Below are positions 10,802-20,900 of a stretch of DNA of 64,000 bases, in pieces (positions within the stretch are counted from its first letter, which is position 1; each line of letters starts with the position of its first letter). The notes beneath the pieces were generated by a model that did no database searches, was not told where the DNA came from, and was given only the letters and a program-made list of their open reading frames with translations. The translations under genes were made by a program, and so were the position numbers. The stretch spans positions 62,001 through 126,000 of the forward strand of contig NZ_JAMXMC010000002.1 in the NCBI RefSeq assembly GCF_024055665.1, in the 5' to 3' direction. The stretch comes from Ideonella oryzae (lineage in GTDB: Bacteria > Pseudomonadota > Gammaproteobacteria > Burkholderiales > Burkholderiaceae_C).

Positions 10802-12040
10802 ATGGCCATCGAGATGATCGAAGAATTCGACCAAGGCACGCAGATCAAGGTGATCGGTGTGGGCGGCGGCGGCGGCAACGCGGTCGAGCACATGATTGCC
10901 CAGGGCGTTCAGGGCGTGGAGTTCATCTGCGCCAACACCGATGCCCAGGCGCTCAACCGCAGTGCCGCGCCGCACCTGGTGCAGCTGGGGGGCACCGGCC
11001 TGGGGGCGGGCTCCAAGCCCGATGTCGGCCAGCGCGCCGCCCAGGAGGCCGAGGACCGCATCCGTGAAGCGATCTCCGGCGCCCACATGCTGTTCATCAC
11101 CGCCGGCATGGGTGGCGGCACCGGCACCGGTGCGGCGCCGGTGATCGCCCGCGTCGCCAAGGAGATGGGCATCCTCACCGTGGGCGTGGTGACCAAGCCT
11201 TTCGAGTTCGAAGGCGGCCGCCGCAGCAAGCAGGCCGATGCCGGCGTGTCCGAACTGGAAGCCAATGTCGACTCGCTGATCGTTGTGCTCAACGAGAAGC
11301 TGCTGGAGGTGCTGGGTGACGACGTGACCCAGGACCAGGCTTTCGCCCATGCCAACGATGTGCTGAAGAACGCCGTGGGCGGCATCAGCGACATCATCCA
11401 CATGGACGCCTTCGTGAACGTCGACTTCGAAGACGTGAAGACGGTGATGAGCGAGCCGGGCAAGGCCATGATGGGCACCGCGATGGCCACCGGGCCGGAC
11501 CGCGCCATCAAGGCCGCTGAGTCCGCCGTGGCCTGCCCGCTGCTGGAAGGCATCGACCTGTCCGGCGCGCGCGGCGTGCTGGTGCTGATTGCCGCGGCCC
11601 GCTCGACCTTCAAGCTGTCCGAGAGCAAGAACGCGATGAACACGATCCGCCGCTATGCCGCGGAGGATGCGCACGTGATCTTCGGCGCGGCCTATGACGA
11701 CAGCCTGGGCGACCAGCTGCGCGTCACGGTGATCGCCACCGGCTTGTCGGGGGCCCGCCGCGCTGCGGCGCCGCTGACCGTGGTGCAGTCGCAGCCCGTG
11801 CTGCGCACCGGCACCGACAACCTGCCGATGCTCAACACCCCGATGGGCACGACCGCGGCACCCATCACCGCCCAGACGATGGGCGCGACGGCGCCGGTGC
11901 AGCAGGACTACGGCGCGCTGGCCACGCCCAGCGTGTGGCGCACGGGCCGCACCCAGGCGGCAGCCAAGGTCGAGGCCCTGTCCAACAACGGCATGGACGA
12001 GATCGAGATCCCGGCGTTTCTGCGCAAGCAGGCCGACTGA
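10802..12040 (+). CDS. ftsZ: cell division protein FtsZ
   Basis: Tubulin-like GTPase that forms the cytokinetic ring. It has 412 residues with KVIGVGGGGGNAVEHM at the N-terminus, the tubulin signature GGGTGTGAAP at about residues 104-113, a variable linker, and the conserved C-terminal peptide DEIEIPAFLRKQAD that binds FtsA and other partners. ATG 10802 is selected because it has an excellent AAGGAGG 5 bases upstream; an in-frame upstream ATG at 10712 would add a 30-residue tail not seen in FtsZ. A rho-independent terminator follows the gene. Confidence 0.98.
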   Translation: MAIEMIEEFDQGTQIKVIGVGGGGGNAVEHMIAQGVQGVEFICANTDAQALNRSAAPHLVQLGGTGLGAGSKPDVGQRAAQEAEDRIREAISGAHMLFITAGMGGGTGTGAAPVIARVAKEMGILTVGVVTKPFEFEGGRRSKQADAGVSELEANVDSLIVVLNEKLLEVLGDDVTQDQAFAHANDVLKNAVGGISDIIHMDAFVNVDFEDVKTVMSEPGKAMMGTAMATGPDRAIKAAESAVACPLLEGIDLSGARGVLVLIAAARSTFKLSESKNAMNTIRRYAAEDAHVIFGAAYDDSLGDQLRVTVIATGLSGARRAAAPLTVVQSQPVLRTGTDNLPMLNTPMGTTAAPITAQTMGATAPVQQDYGALATPSVWRTGRTQAAAKVEALSNNGMDEIEIPAFLRKQAD

Positions 12041-12072
12041 GTCGACATCCGTCTTTCGTTGCTGTGCATTCA

Positions 12073-12097
12073 GGGGGCGCCCAGGCGCCCCCTTTTT
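12073..12097 (+). terminator. rho-independent terminator after ftsZ
   Basis: Perfect 9-bp GC stem GGGGGCGCC / GGCGCCCCC (12073-12081 and 12084-12092) followed directly by five T residues. It should end the dcw transcript, so the two-component genes and lpxC downstream need their own promoter. Confidence 0.9.
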
Positions 12098-12150
12098 GCG
12101 TCCGCAGCTCCTGTCACCCAGCCAGGGGACACGCGAGATTTCCAGCCGTC

Positions 12151-12156
12151 TACACT
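12151..12156 (+). promoter_or_regulatory. -10-like TACACT box six bases before the response-regulator start
   Basis: TACACT followed by 6 nt and ATG 12163, with no purine-rich Shine-Dalgarno. If it is the -10 element, transcription would begin at or next to the A of the start codon, giving a leaderless mRNA. No convincing -35 is seen. Confidence 0.45.
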
Positions 12157-12162
12157 CGCTGC

Positions 12163-12810
12163 ATGCGCCCCATTTCCGTGGTCATCGTCGAGGACGACGA
12201 GCGCGTCCGTTGCGCCTTCTCCGCCATCCTGCAGACGGCGGAGGACATGCGCCTGCTGGGCATGGCCGCCGATGTGGGCGAAGGGCTGGCCTTGCTGGAC
12301 GCCACAAGGCCGGATGTGCTGCTGGTCGACCTGGGCCTGCCCAGTGGCAGCGGCATCCAGTTGATCCGCCATGCCCAGGCCCAGCTGCCGGACACCGACG
12401 TGATGGTGGTCACGGTCTTTGGCGACGAGCCCCATGTGATGGCTTCGCTGGAGGCGGGGGCGACCGGCTATTTGCTCAAGGACACCCATGCCGGCGACCT
12501 GATCGAGCAGATTCGCGCCCTGCGTGCGGGGGGCAGTCCCGTCAGTCCGGTCATCGCCCGCCAGCTCTTGCTGCGGCTGGCCCCACAGGGCACGCAACCC
12601 TTGGCCGACGAGGCGCTGCTGTCGCCCCAGGAGCGCCAGGTGCTGACCTACAGCGCCAAGGGCTTCAGCTTCGACGAGATCGCCAGCATGCTGGGCCTGT
12701 CCCGGCACACGGTCATGACCTACGTGAAGCGCAGCTACCGCAAGCTGCAGGTGCACTCCAAGACCGAGGCCATCTATGAGGCCCGCAAGCTGGGCCTCGT
12801 CCGCGACTGA
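12163..12810 (+). CDS. NarL/FixJ-family response regulator
   Basis: A 215-residue two-component regulator. The receiver domain (about 1-120) has the acidic pair Asp11/Asp12, phosphoacceptor Asp56 (VLLVDLGLPSG) and the conserved Lys in GYLLKD. The C-terminal LuxR-type helix-turn-helix begins LSPQERQVLTYSAKGFSFDEIA and contains LSRHTVMTYVKRSYRKL. It overlaps the sensor-kinase start by 35 bp, so the two are almost certainly partners. Its targets are unknown. The position between ftsZ and lpxC invites a role in envelope regulation, but this is only inference. Confidence 0.9.
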   Translation: MRPISVVIVEDDERVRCAFSAILQTAEDMRLLGMAADVGEGLALLDATRPDVLLVDLGLPSGSGIQLIRHAQAQLPDTDVMVVTVFGDEPHVMASLEAGATGYLLKDTHAGDLIEQIRALRAGGSPVSPVIARQLLLRLAPQGTQPLADEALLSPQERQVLTYSAKGFSFDEIASMLGLSRHTVMTYVKRSYRKLQVHSKTEAIYEARKLGLVRD

Positions 12811-14734
12811 GCTGCGCGCGGGCTGGGCCCGGCAGCTGCTGCTCCTGGGGGTGGCCCTGCTGATTCTTCTGGCGGCCGGCTGGGTGGTGGAGCTGCCCCG
12901 CCGCGCGGCGGCACCCCCTGAGCTGGTGGGCCTGTATGTCCAGCCGCTCGGGGCGGCGCAGGCGCAGGCGGGAACCCAGGCGCTGCTGAACCGGCTGCCC
13001 GCGCCGGGCAGCGCCCCGACCTGGCAGCCCCAGCATCTGCCCTTGACGGGGCCGGCCCCCGGTGGTCTGGCGGCCGATGAGCGCGCCATCTGGTGGCATC
13101 TGCTGCCCGCGCCCGAGGCTTCAGCGCTCTCGGCTCCGGGCCGGCGCTGCGCCCTGTATGTGCCTCGGGTGTCGGGCGGGGCCGTGCTGGTGGCCGGCTG
13201 GCGGGAGGGCCGCTGGTCGCTGCAGTGGGATGGCACTGACCTGTGGCGCGAGCAATGGAACCGACCGGTGTGGGTGGATGTCGGCACCTGCAGCCAGGCC
13301 GCCCTGACACGCTGGGTGGTGGGGGTCGCGCATCCCGCGGACCACGGGCACCGGATCAGCCGGGTCTATCTGGGGCCGACCGAGGCCCTGCTGCCGGCCT
13401 ATGAGGCGCGCACCCAGCTGCAGCAGTCCGGGGCCCAGGTCGGCAGCCTGGCCTTCCTGGCCCTGGGCGTGATCGCGCTGGTGTACTGGCTGGGGCGACC
13501 ACGGGAAAGCTCGTTCCTGGTCTTCGCGCTCACCTCGGTGGCCTGGACGCTGCGCAATCTGCACTACTACGCGACCCTGCCGCGCCAGCCAGAAGCCCTG
13601 GCCTGGTTCTGGTGGATGACCAATGCCTCCCTGGCCTGGGTGATGGCACTGATGTACCTGTTCGCGCTGCACTTCGATCCGCAGCCATCGCCGCGGCTCA
13701 CGCGGGCCTTGGTGGCGTTCGTGCTGGGCGTGTCCCTCCTGTCCATGCCCCTGGCCGGCATGCCGCTGAACAGCCTGCTGGCGGTGCACCTGATCAATGC
13801 CGTGGTGGCCAGCGCGGTGGGGGTGCTGCTGACGCTGAGGACGCTGCGCACGGGCGGCGAGGAACTGCGCCACATCACGCTGGCCTTCTGGCTCACCGAG
13901 GCCTTCGGTCTGCATGACCTGCTGCTGGTGACGGGCGCCATCGCGCCGTCGTCCATCTATCTGCTGCCCTATGCCAGCCTGGTGGTGCTGCTGGCTTTTC
14001 TCTATGCGGCGCAGCGCCGCTATGTGCAGGCCACCCGGCAGGCGGCCGAGGCCCAGCAGCGGCTGGAGGAGCAATTGGCCCGGCGCGAGGAGGAACTGCG
14101 CCAGAACCACGAGCGCCTGCGCAGTGTGGAGCGCGAGCAGGCACTGCTGCTGGAACGGCAGCGCCTGGTGCGGGACATGCATGACGGCCTGGGCTCCAAC
14201 CTGATGTCGGCCCTGGTGCTGGCCGAGCAGGGGCGTCTGTCCCGCGACGCGGTGACCGGGCTGCTGCGGGAGTGCCTGGACGATCTGCGCCTGGTGATCG
14301 ACTCGCTGGAGCCCATCGGCAACGATCTGGTGACCCTGCTGGCCCTGCTGCGCCACCGGCTGGCCCGCCGGCTGGAGGCGGCCGGCCTGAACCTGGTCTG
14401 GGCGGTGGATGACCTGCCGCCACTGGACTGGCTCACGCCCCCGGAAGCCCTGCAGGTGCTGCGCATCGTGCAGGAGGTGCTCAACAACGTGCTGCGCCAT
14501 GCCCATGCGCGCCAGGTGCGCATCGCCATCAGCCGCCAGCCCGAAGGGGTGCGCGTGGCCATCGAGGACGATGGCATCGGCTTCGACCCCGCGCTGACCA
14601 TGCCCGGCCGCGGGCTGCGCCATCTGCGCGAGCGGGCCGCCCGGCTCGGTGGCCGATTGCGCATCGACAGTCGCCCGGGCCTGGGCACCTGCGTGCAGCT
14701 GGACCTGGCGTTCCAGCGCAAAGCGCCGGCTTGA
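12776..14734 (+). CDS. membrane sensor histidine kinase with 7TM-type sensor region and HisKA_3 domain
   Basis: A 652-residue sensor kinase. An N-terminal membrane anchor (about 20-42) is followed by a periplasmic domain of about 180 residues, then about seven hydrophobic spans between about 220 and 415 (resembling 7TMR-DISM sensors), a coiled coil rich in Arg/Glu/Gln (about 420-460), the HisKA_3 phosphoacceptor helix RDMHDGLGSNLMSAL with His469, and a NarX-type ATPase domain (EVLNNVLRHAHA, EDDGIGFD, GRGLRHLRERAARLGG). ATG 12776 overlaps the response-regulator gene by 35 bp. The periplasmic domain could bind a ligand, but nothing in the sequence identifies it. Confidence 0.88.
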   Translation: MRPASWASSATELRAGWARQLLLLGVALLILLAAGWVVELPRRAAAPPELVGLYVQPLGAAQAQAGTQALLNRLPAPGSAPTWQPQHLPLTGPAPGGLAADERAIWWHLLPAPEASALSAPGRRCALYVPRVSGGAVLVAGWREGRWSLQWDGTDLWREQWNRPVWVDVGTCSQAALTRWVVGVAHPADHGHRISRVYLGPTEALLPAYEARTQLQQSGAQVGSLAFLALGVIALVYWLGRPRESSFLVFALTSVAWTLRNLHYYATLPRQPEALAWFWWMTNASLAWVMALMYLFALHFDPQPSPRLTRALVAFVLGVSLLSMPLAGMPLNSLLAVHLINAVVASAVGVLLTLRTLRTGGEELRHITLAFWLTEAFGLHDLLLVTGAIAPSSIYLLPYASLVVLLAFLYAAQRRYVQATRQAAEAQQRLEEQLARREEELRQNHERLRSVEREQALLLERQRLVRDMHDGLGSNLMSALVLAEQGRLSRDAVTGLLRECLDDLRLVIDSLEPIGNDLVTLLALLRHRLARRLEAAGLNLVWAVDDLPPLDWLTPPEALQVLRIVQEVLNNVLRHAHARQVRIAISRQPEGVRVAIEDDGIGFDPALTMPGRGLRHLRERAARLGGRLRIDSRPGLGTCVQLDLAFQRKAPA

Positions 14735-14772
14735 AGGACAATCCGCGCTGACCCGGATCCTCGCCTGCCTCC

Positions 14773-15708
14773 ATGCTCCAGCAACGCACCCTCAAGTCCC
14801 TGACCCGCGCCGTGGGCGTGGGCCTGCACAGCGGCCAGAAGGTCGAGCTGACCCTGCGGCCGGCGGCACCGGACACCGGCATCGTGTTCCGCCGTGTGGA
14901 CCTGCCTCAGCCGGTGGACATCCCGGTGCGCTTCGATTCGGTCTGCGACACCCGCATGGCCTCGACCATCTCCCCGGGCGGTGACCCTGGCGCGCCCAAG
15001 GTCCAGACCATCGAGCACCTGATGTCGGCCTGTGCCGGCCTGGGCATCGACAACCTCTACGTGGACATCACCGCCGACGAGGTGCCCATCCTGGATGGCT
15101 CCTCGGCCTCCTTCGTGTTTCTGCTGCAGAGTGCGGGCATCGAGCTGCAGAAGACCCCCAAGCGCTTCCTGCGGGTCAAGAAGACGGTGGAAGTGCGCGA
15201 AGGCGAAGGCCGGCGCCTGCTCTGGGCCCGCCTGGAGCCCTACCACGGCTACAAGCTCACCTTCCAGATCGACTTCAACCACCCGGCCGTGGACGCCACG
15301 CCGCAGGAAGTGACCTTCGACATGGGCTCGGGCCGCTACAAGCAGGAGATCGCCCGCGCCCGCACCTTCGGCTTCACCAAGGATGTCGAAGCCATGCGCT
15401 CGCGCGGCCTCACCCTGGGGGGCAGCATGGACAACGCCATCGTCATCGACGATTACAGGGTGCTCAACAGCGAAGGCCTGCGCTACGACGACGAGATCGC
15501 CAAGCACAAGATCCTCGACGCCATCGGCGACCTCTACATCGGTGGCCATCCCCTGCTGGCGGCTTACACCTCCTTCAAGGGGGGGCACGCCCTGAACAAC
15601 AAGCTGTTGCGCCAGTTGCTGGCCGACGAAAGCGCCTACGAGATCGTCACCTTCGAGGACGAGAAGAAGGCCCCGGCCGGCTTTGCCGAGCTGGCGCCGG
15701 CCTGGTGA
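14773..15708 (+). CDS. lpxC: UDP-3-O-acyl-N-acetylglucosamine deacetylase
   Basis: Zinc enzyme for the committed step of lipid A synthesis, in the cytoplasm. It has 311 residues; the zinc ligands are visible as His82 ([13 protein letters not shown]), His245 and Asp249 ([15 protein letters not shown]), and the catalytic His272 lies in FKGGHALNN. It starts [10 protein letters not shown], the family N-terminus. In many betaproteobacteria lpxC sits shortly after ftsZ; here a sensor/regulator pair is interposed. The 38 bp after the kinase gene leave room for little more than a ribosome-binding site, so it may be co-transcribed with the kinase. Confidence 0.97.
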   Translation: MLQQRTLKSLTRAVGVGLHSGQKVELTLRPAAPDTGIVFRRVDLPQPVDIPVRFDSVCDTRMASTISPGGDPGAPKVQTIEHLMSACAGLGIDNLYVDITADEVPILDGSSASFVFLLQSAGIELQKTPKRFLRVKKTVEVREGEGRRLLWARLEPYHGYKLTFQIDFNHPAVDATPQEVTFDMGSGRYKQEIARARTFGFTKDVEAMRSRGLTLGGSMDNAIVIDDYRVLNSEGLRYDDEIAKHKILDAIGDLYIGGHPLLAAYTSFKGGHALNNKLLRQLLADESAYEIVTFEDEKKAPAGFAELAPAW

Positions 15709-15724
15709 ACGGGGCGGGCACGCG

Positions 15725-15910
15725 ATGTTCGTTTTCCGTCTGGTCTTCGGCCTGCTGCTGGTGGCGGGGCTGCTGTGCTTCGCGGCCTACGTGGCCACCG
15801 GCAACCCGCTCTGGCGTCGCCGTGGCCTGGTGACGGTCAAGTGGACCCTGATCGCGGCCCTGGGGGCCGCGGCGGTGTTGGTGCTGGAACGGCTGCCGGC
15901 CCTGCTCTGA
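15725..15910 (+). CDS. small two-span membrane protein of unknown function
   Basis: A predicted 61-residue protein with two hydrophobic segments (about 2-22, FVFRLVFGLLLVAGLLCFAAY, and about 38-55) separated by a basic loop (WRRRG). ATG 15725 follows the lpxC stop by 14 bp; upstream in-frame codons would extend into lpxC. Its length, codon use and position are compatible with a real gene read with lpxC. I do not recognise a named family, and a chance frame cannot be excluded. Confidence 0.6.
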   Translation: MFVFRLVFGLLLVAGLLCFAAYVATGNPLWRRRGLVTVKWTLIAALGAAAVLVLERLPALL

Positions 15911-15914
15911 GCGT

Positions 15915-16544
15915 TCAGTCGACGGGGCCGGCCAGGCCGCGCAGAAAGCTCACCACCCCCGCGCGCGCCACGGGCAGCAGCTCGAAGGCGGTGGGCCGGC
16001 GGGTCCAGTTGTGCATCAGGCCGTCGACCATCGCGAAGAGGGCCGTGGCCTGGGCGCGGCTGTCCAGGTGGGGGGGCAGCTCGCCCCGGCGCATGGCCTG
16101 ACGCAGCAGGCGGTCGATCTCGGCGATGTAGCGTCCCACGCCATCGTCACAGCGGGTCAGCACCGGGCTCATTTCGTCGGTGTACTCGGTGAAATGCATT
16201 GCGATCGTGAAGACCCGCCGCAGCCGGCCGTCGGTGCTCAGCTGTTCCAGCGGGGCCAGGGCCAGCGCGGTCACCGCGGACAGAGGATCCGGGTGCTCCT
16301 CCTCGATCTGCTCGGCATCGTCCATGGCCCATTCACAAGGCAGCAGGACGCGGTCCATCATGGCCGAGAAGAGTTCGGCCTTGTCCTTGAAGTGCCAGTA
16401 GATGGCCCCGCGCGTCACCCCGGCTGCGGCAGCCACCTGCTGCAGTGACGTGCGCGCAACACCCTGAGACTCGAACACCTGTTCGGCAGCGTCCAGAATG
16501 CGGTGGCGTGTGGCCAGAGCGTCTTCCTTGGTTCGGCGCGCCAT
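15915..16544 (-). CDS. TetR/AcrR-family repressor of the divergent RND efflux operon
   Basis: A 209-residue one-component regulator. The N-terminal helix-turn-helix (about 12-58) contains ILDAAEQVFESQGVARTSL and VTRGAIYWHFKDKAELF, an AcrR/TtgR-type recognition helix. The remaining ligand-binding domain ends with the typical AMVDGLMHNWTRRP region. It diverges from the RND operon across a 148-bp intergenic region that holds an AcrR-like palindrome (16574-16595), so repression of the pump and of itself, relieved by drugs, is the expected circuit. GAGG lies a few bases before the start. Confidence 0.92.
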   Translation of the reverse strand: MARRTKEDALATRHRILDAAEQVFESQGVARTSLQQVAAAAGVTRGAIYWHFKDKAELFSAMMDRVLLPCEWAMDDAEQIEEEHPDPLSAVTALALAPLEQLSTDGRLRRVFTIAMHFTEYTDEMSPVLTRCDDGVGRYIAEIDRLLRQAMRRGELPPHLDSRAQATALFAMVDGLMHNWTRRPTAFELLPVARAGVVSFLRGLAGPVD

Positions 16545-16573
16545 GGCTTACCTCGGCATAACCCTGTTGTGGA

Positions 16574-16595
16574 ACATACATCCAGGATTGTATGT
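16574..16595. promoter_or_regulatory. AcrR-type operator between tetR and RND genes
   Basis: Inverted repeat with perfect 7-bp arms ACATACA and TGTATGT separated by 8 bp. The E. coli AcrR operator has the same arms and spacing, extended by one base on each side. The site lies in the divergent intergenic region, about 50 bp from the repressor start and about 100 bp from the adaptor start, and overlaps a plausible -35/-10 region (TTGTGG at 16567, TATGTA at 16591). Repressor binding here should block both promoters. Confidence 0.85.
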
Positions 16596-16692
16596 AAACT
16601 CGCCGTTTGATTTTGTTCTCCCTCACAAGCCCCACCTCCGTCAAGGTTGACCCACCTGGCGGCGGTTTGACACGAGTCAACAAAGGATGAGC

Positions 16693-17946
16693 ATGGCTTT
16701 GAAGCCCCAGACTGCGCTGGATCCGGCGCCCCTGTCTTCCTCCACGGCGTTGGTGCGCCGTCTCCCTGTGCGGCCGCTGGCTGGTCTGGCGACCGTGGCG
16801 CTTGCCGCCGTGCTGGCCGCCTGCGGTCAGGGTGCGGGAGGACCGCAGGGTGGGCAGATGCCGCCAGCCCCGGTGGGGGTCATCACTGCCAAGACCTCCA
16901 CGGTGGACGTGAGCACCGAGTTGCCCGGCCGCCTGGAGGCCATCCGCACGGCCCAGGTGCGCGCCCGCGTCACCGGCGTGGTCAAGCGCCGGTTGTTCAC
17001 CGAAGGCAGCGTGGTCAAGGCCGGGCAGAGCCTGTTCGAGATCGATCCGGTGCCCTACCGCGCCGCCCTGGACAGCGCCCTGGCCACCGAGGCCAAGGCT
17101 GAAGCCGTGCTGATGCAGGCCCAGGCGACGCTGGAGCGCAACCGCCCGCTGGCCCAGGCCAAGGCCATCAGCGACCAGGATTGGGTGAGCACCCAGGCCA
17201 GCTTCAAGCAGGCCCAGGCCGACGTGGCGGCGGCCAAGGCAAACGTCGTGCAGGCCAAGCTCAACGTGGACTACGCCAGCGTGCTGTCGCCCATCAGCGG
17301 CCGCATCGGTCGGGCCGAGGTGACCGAGGGGGCCCTGGTCAGTGCGGGCGAGGCCACGCTGCTGGCCACCGTTCAGCAGATCGACAGCCTGTACGTCAAC
17401 TTCACCCAGTCCGCGGCCGACGCGATGAAGCTCAAGCGCGCCGTCGAGGCCGGCAAGTTTCAGAAGGCCGGTTCGGCCGAGGTGCACGTGGTGCTGGATG
17501 ACGGCACCGTGTACCCGGTGGCGGGCAAGCTGCTCTTCTCGGACATCACGGTGGACAGCACCTCCGGCCAGGTGACGCTGCGGGCCGAGCTGCCCAACCC
17601 CAAGGGCGAGCTGCTGCCGGGCCTCTATGTGAAGGTGCGCATCGCCACGGCACGGGCCACCGATGCCATCCTGGTGCCGCAGCAGGCCGTCTCCCGCGGC
17701 ACCACCGGCGACACCGTGATGGTCGTCACGCCCGACAAGCAGGTCAGCGTGCGCCCGGTGCAGCTGGGTGGCACCCAGGGCAGCCAGTGGGTGGTGTTGG
17801 GCGGCCTGCAGCCCGGCGACCAGGTGGTCGTCGATGGCTTCCAGAAGATCCGACCCAAGGCCGCCGTGAATCCGGTGCCCTGGACGCCGGAAGGTGCCGC
17901 TTCTGCCCCCGCGGCGGCGGCGCCGGCCTCGGCGGCCAGCCACTGA
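16693..17946 (+). CDS. RND efflux periplasmic adaptor lipoprotein (AcrA/MexA type)
   Basis: Membrane-fusion protein linking the inner-membrane pump to the outer-membrane channel. It begins with a basic, hydrophobic signal peptide and lipobox LAAC (Cys about residue 39), then the biotinyl-lipoyl and beta-barrel halves: GRLEAIRTAQVRARVTGVV, the alpha-helical hairpin (AEAVLMQAQATLERNRPLAQA), SPISGRIGRAEVTEGALV, and membrane-proximal FSDITVDSTSGQVTLRAELPNP. The tail is Ala-rich. ATG 16693 is preferred because AAAGGA lies at the proper distance; an ATG at 16687 directly abuts that element. It is the first gene of the efflux operon. Confidence 0.93.
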   Translation: MALKPQTALDPAPLSSSTALVRRLPVRPLAGLATVALAAVLAACGQGAGGPQGGQMPPAPVGVITAKTSTVDVSTELPGRLEAIRTAQVRARVTGVVKRRLFTEGSVVKAGQSLFEIDPVPYRAALDSALATEAKAEAVLMQAQATLERNRPLAQAKAISDQDWVSTQASFKQAQADVAAAKANVVQAKLNVDYASVLSPISGRIGRAEVTEGALVSAGEATLLATVQQIDSLYVNFTQSAADAMKLKRAVEAGKFQKAGSAEVHVVLDDGTVYPVAGKLLFSDITVDSTSGQVTLRAELPNPKGELLPGLYVKVRIATARATDAILVPQQAVSRGTTGDTVMVVTPDKQVSVRPVQLGGTQGSQWVVLGGLQPGDQVVVDGFQKIRPKAAVNPVPWTPEGAASAPAAAAPASAASH

Positions 17947-17962
17947 GCCAGGAGCGCATCGC

Positions 17963-20900
17963 ATGCGATCCCGTTTCTTCATCGACCGGCCCATCTTCGC
18001 GTGGGTCATCGCGCTGTTCATCGTCGTGATCGGGGCGGCGGCCATCACCCGGCTGCCTGTGGCCCAGTACCCGACGGTGGCACCTCCCTCCATCGTCATC
18101 ACCACGGCCTATCCGGGCGCCTCCGCCCAGGTGCTGGAAGACAGCGTGCTGTCCGTCATCGAGCAGGAGCTCAACGGCGCACCCGGCCTGATCTACATGG
18201 AGTCCAGCGCCGACGCCAACGGCGCCGGCTCCATCACCGTCACCTTTGAGCCGGGCACCGATGTCTCCATCGCCCAGATCGAGGTGCAGAACCGGCTGAG
18301 CCGGGCCACGCCACGGCTGCCTGCGGCCGTGACGCAGCAGGGCGTGCGCATCGACAAGGCGCGCTCGAACTTCCTGCTGTTCGTGATGATGACGTCGAAG
18401 AACCCGGCCTACGATCCCGTGGCCCTGGGTGACTACGCGGCGCGGAACATCCAGCCGGAGCTGCTGCGCATCCCCGGCGTGGGCCAGGCCCAGCTGTTCG
18501 GCACCGAGCGTTCGATGCGCATCTGGGTCGACCCGGCCAAGTTGGTGGGCTACGGCCTGTCGACGGCCGACGTCAATGCGGCCATCGCCGCGCAGAACCT
18601 GCAGGTCTCGGCCGGCAGCATCGGCGCGCTGCCCGCGGACAAGGGCCAGACGATCTACGCGACGATCAACGTCAACGGCCAGCTCCACACGGTCGAGGAC
18701 TTCGGCAAGATCATAGTGCGGGCCAACACCGACGGCTCCACGGTGCGCCTGAAGGACGTCGCCCGCATTGAGGTCGGCGGTCAGGCCTACACCAGCTCCT
18801 CGCGCCTGAACGGCGTGACGGCCTCGGGCATCGGCATCCAGCAGTCGCCAGGCGGCAATGCGCTGGCCACGGCCACCGCGATCAAGCGGCGCATGGCCGA
18901 GCTGCAGAAGTACATGCCGGAAGGGGTGAGCTACGACATCCCCTACGACAGCTCCAAGTTCGTGAAGATCTCGATCGAGGAGGTCGTCAAGACCCTGGTC
19001 GAGGCCATCGCGCTGGTGTTCATCGTGATGCTGGTGTTCCTGCAGAACATCCGCTACACGCTGATTCCGACCATCGTGGTGCCGGTGGCGCTGACGGGCA
19101 CCTTCTCGGTGATGCTGGCGCTGGGTTTCTCGATCAACGTGCTGACGCTGTTCGGCATGGTGCTGGCCATCGGCATCCTGGTGGACGATGCCATCGTGGT
19201 GGTCGAGAACGTCGAGCGCATCATGGCCGAGGAGGGCCTGTCGCCGCATGACGCGACGATCAAGGCCATGGGGCAGATCACCGGCGCCATCATCGGCATC
19301 ACCGTGGTGCTGGTCTCGGTGTTCCTGCCCATGGCCTTCTTCAGCGGCTCGGTGGGCAACATCTACCGCCAGTTCTCGCTGTCGATGGCGGTGTCCATCC
19401 TGTTCTCCGCCTTCCTGGCCCTGACCCTGACGCCCGCCCTGTGCGCAACGCTGCTCAGGCCCGTGTCCGAGGACCACCACGAGAAGAAGGGCTTCTTCGG
19501 CTGGTTCAACCGCCGCTTCAAGCGCACCGCCAAGGGCTATGAAGGCCTGGTGGCCCGGGTGCTGCCGCGTGCCGGCCGCTACCTGGTGATCTACGCCGCC
19601 ATCGTCGGTGCGGTCGGCTTCCTGTACACCAAGCTGCCGACCTCCTTCCTGCCCAACGAGGACCAGGGTTACCTGATCGTCAACATCCAGCTGCCGCCGG
19701 GGGCTTCGCAGACCCGCACCTCGGCCGTGGTGGGCCAGGTGGAGCAGTTCTTCCTGCATCAGCCCGAGGTGGACAAGGTGGTGGGGGTGCTGGGTTTCTC
19801 GTTCGCCGGCTCCGGCCAGAACGCGGCCCTGGCCTTCGTGCCACTCAAGCCCTGGGATGAGCGCAAGGGGGCTGAGCACTCGGCCCAGGCCCTGGCCGGC
19901 CGGGCCTTCGGGGCGCTGATGGGCATCCGCGATGCCTTCATCTTCCCGCTCAGCCCGCCGCCCATCCCCGAGCTGGGCACGGCCACCGGCTTCAGCTTCC
20001 GCCTGCAGGACCGCTCCGGCCAGGGTCATGAGGCCCTGCTGGCCGCGCGCAACCAGATGCTGGGCATGGCCATGCAGAGCAAGGTGCTGGCCGGCGTGCG
20101 GCCGGACGGCCTGGAAGACGCGCCGCAGCTGCAGCTGGACATCGACCGTGAGCGTGCGGCCGCCCTGGGCGTGTCCTTCAGCACAGTGGGCTCGGTGCTG
20201 TCCACGGCGCTGGGCTCCACCTACGTGAACGACTTCCCCAACGCGGGTCGTCTGCAGCGGGTGGTGGTGCAGGCCGAGGCCGCGACCCGCATGACGCCGG
20301 AGGACATCCTCAAGCTCTACGTGCCCAACAGCAAGGGCCAGCAGGTGCCGCTGTCCGCGTTCGCCTCGACCCGCTGGGTCAACGGTCCGATCCAGACCAT
20401 CCGCTACAACGGCTACCCGGCGATGAAGATCGCCGGTGACGCCGCGCCGGGCTATTCGACCGGCGATGCGATGAACGAGATGGAGAAGCTGGCCAGCCAG
20501 CTGCCGCCGGGCTTCGGCTTCGAGTGGACAGGCCAGTCGCGTGAGGAGAAGCTCTCCGGCTCGCAAGCCATCTACCTGATGGCCTTCTCGATGCTGGCCG
20601 TGTTCCTGTGCCTGGCCGCGCTGTACGAGAGCTGGAGCATTCCGGTGGCGGTGCTGCTGGTGGTGCCGCTGGGCGTGCTGGGCTCGCTGTGCGGTGTCTG
20701 GCTGCGGGGCATGCCCAACGACGTGTACTTCAAGGTCGGCCTGATCACCATCATCGGCCTGTCCGCGAAGAACGCCATCCTGATCATCGAGTTCGCCAAG
20801 GACCTGCAGGCCGAGGGCAAGAGCCTGCTCAAGGCCACGCTGGAAGCCTGTCACCTGCGCTTCCGTCCGATCATCATGACCTCCTTCGCCTTCATCCTGG

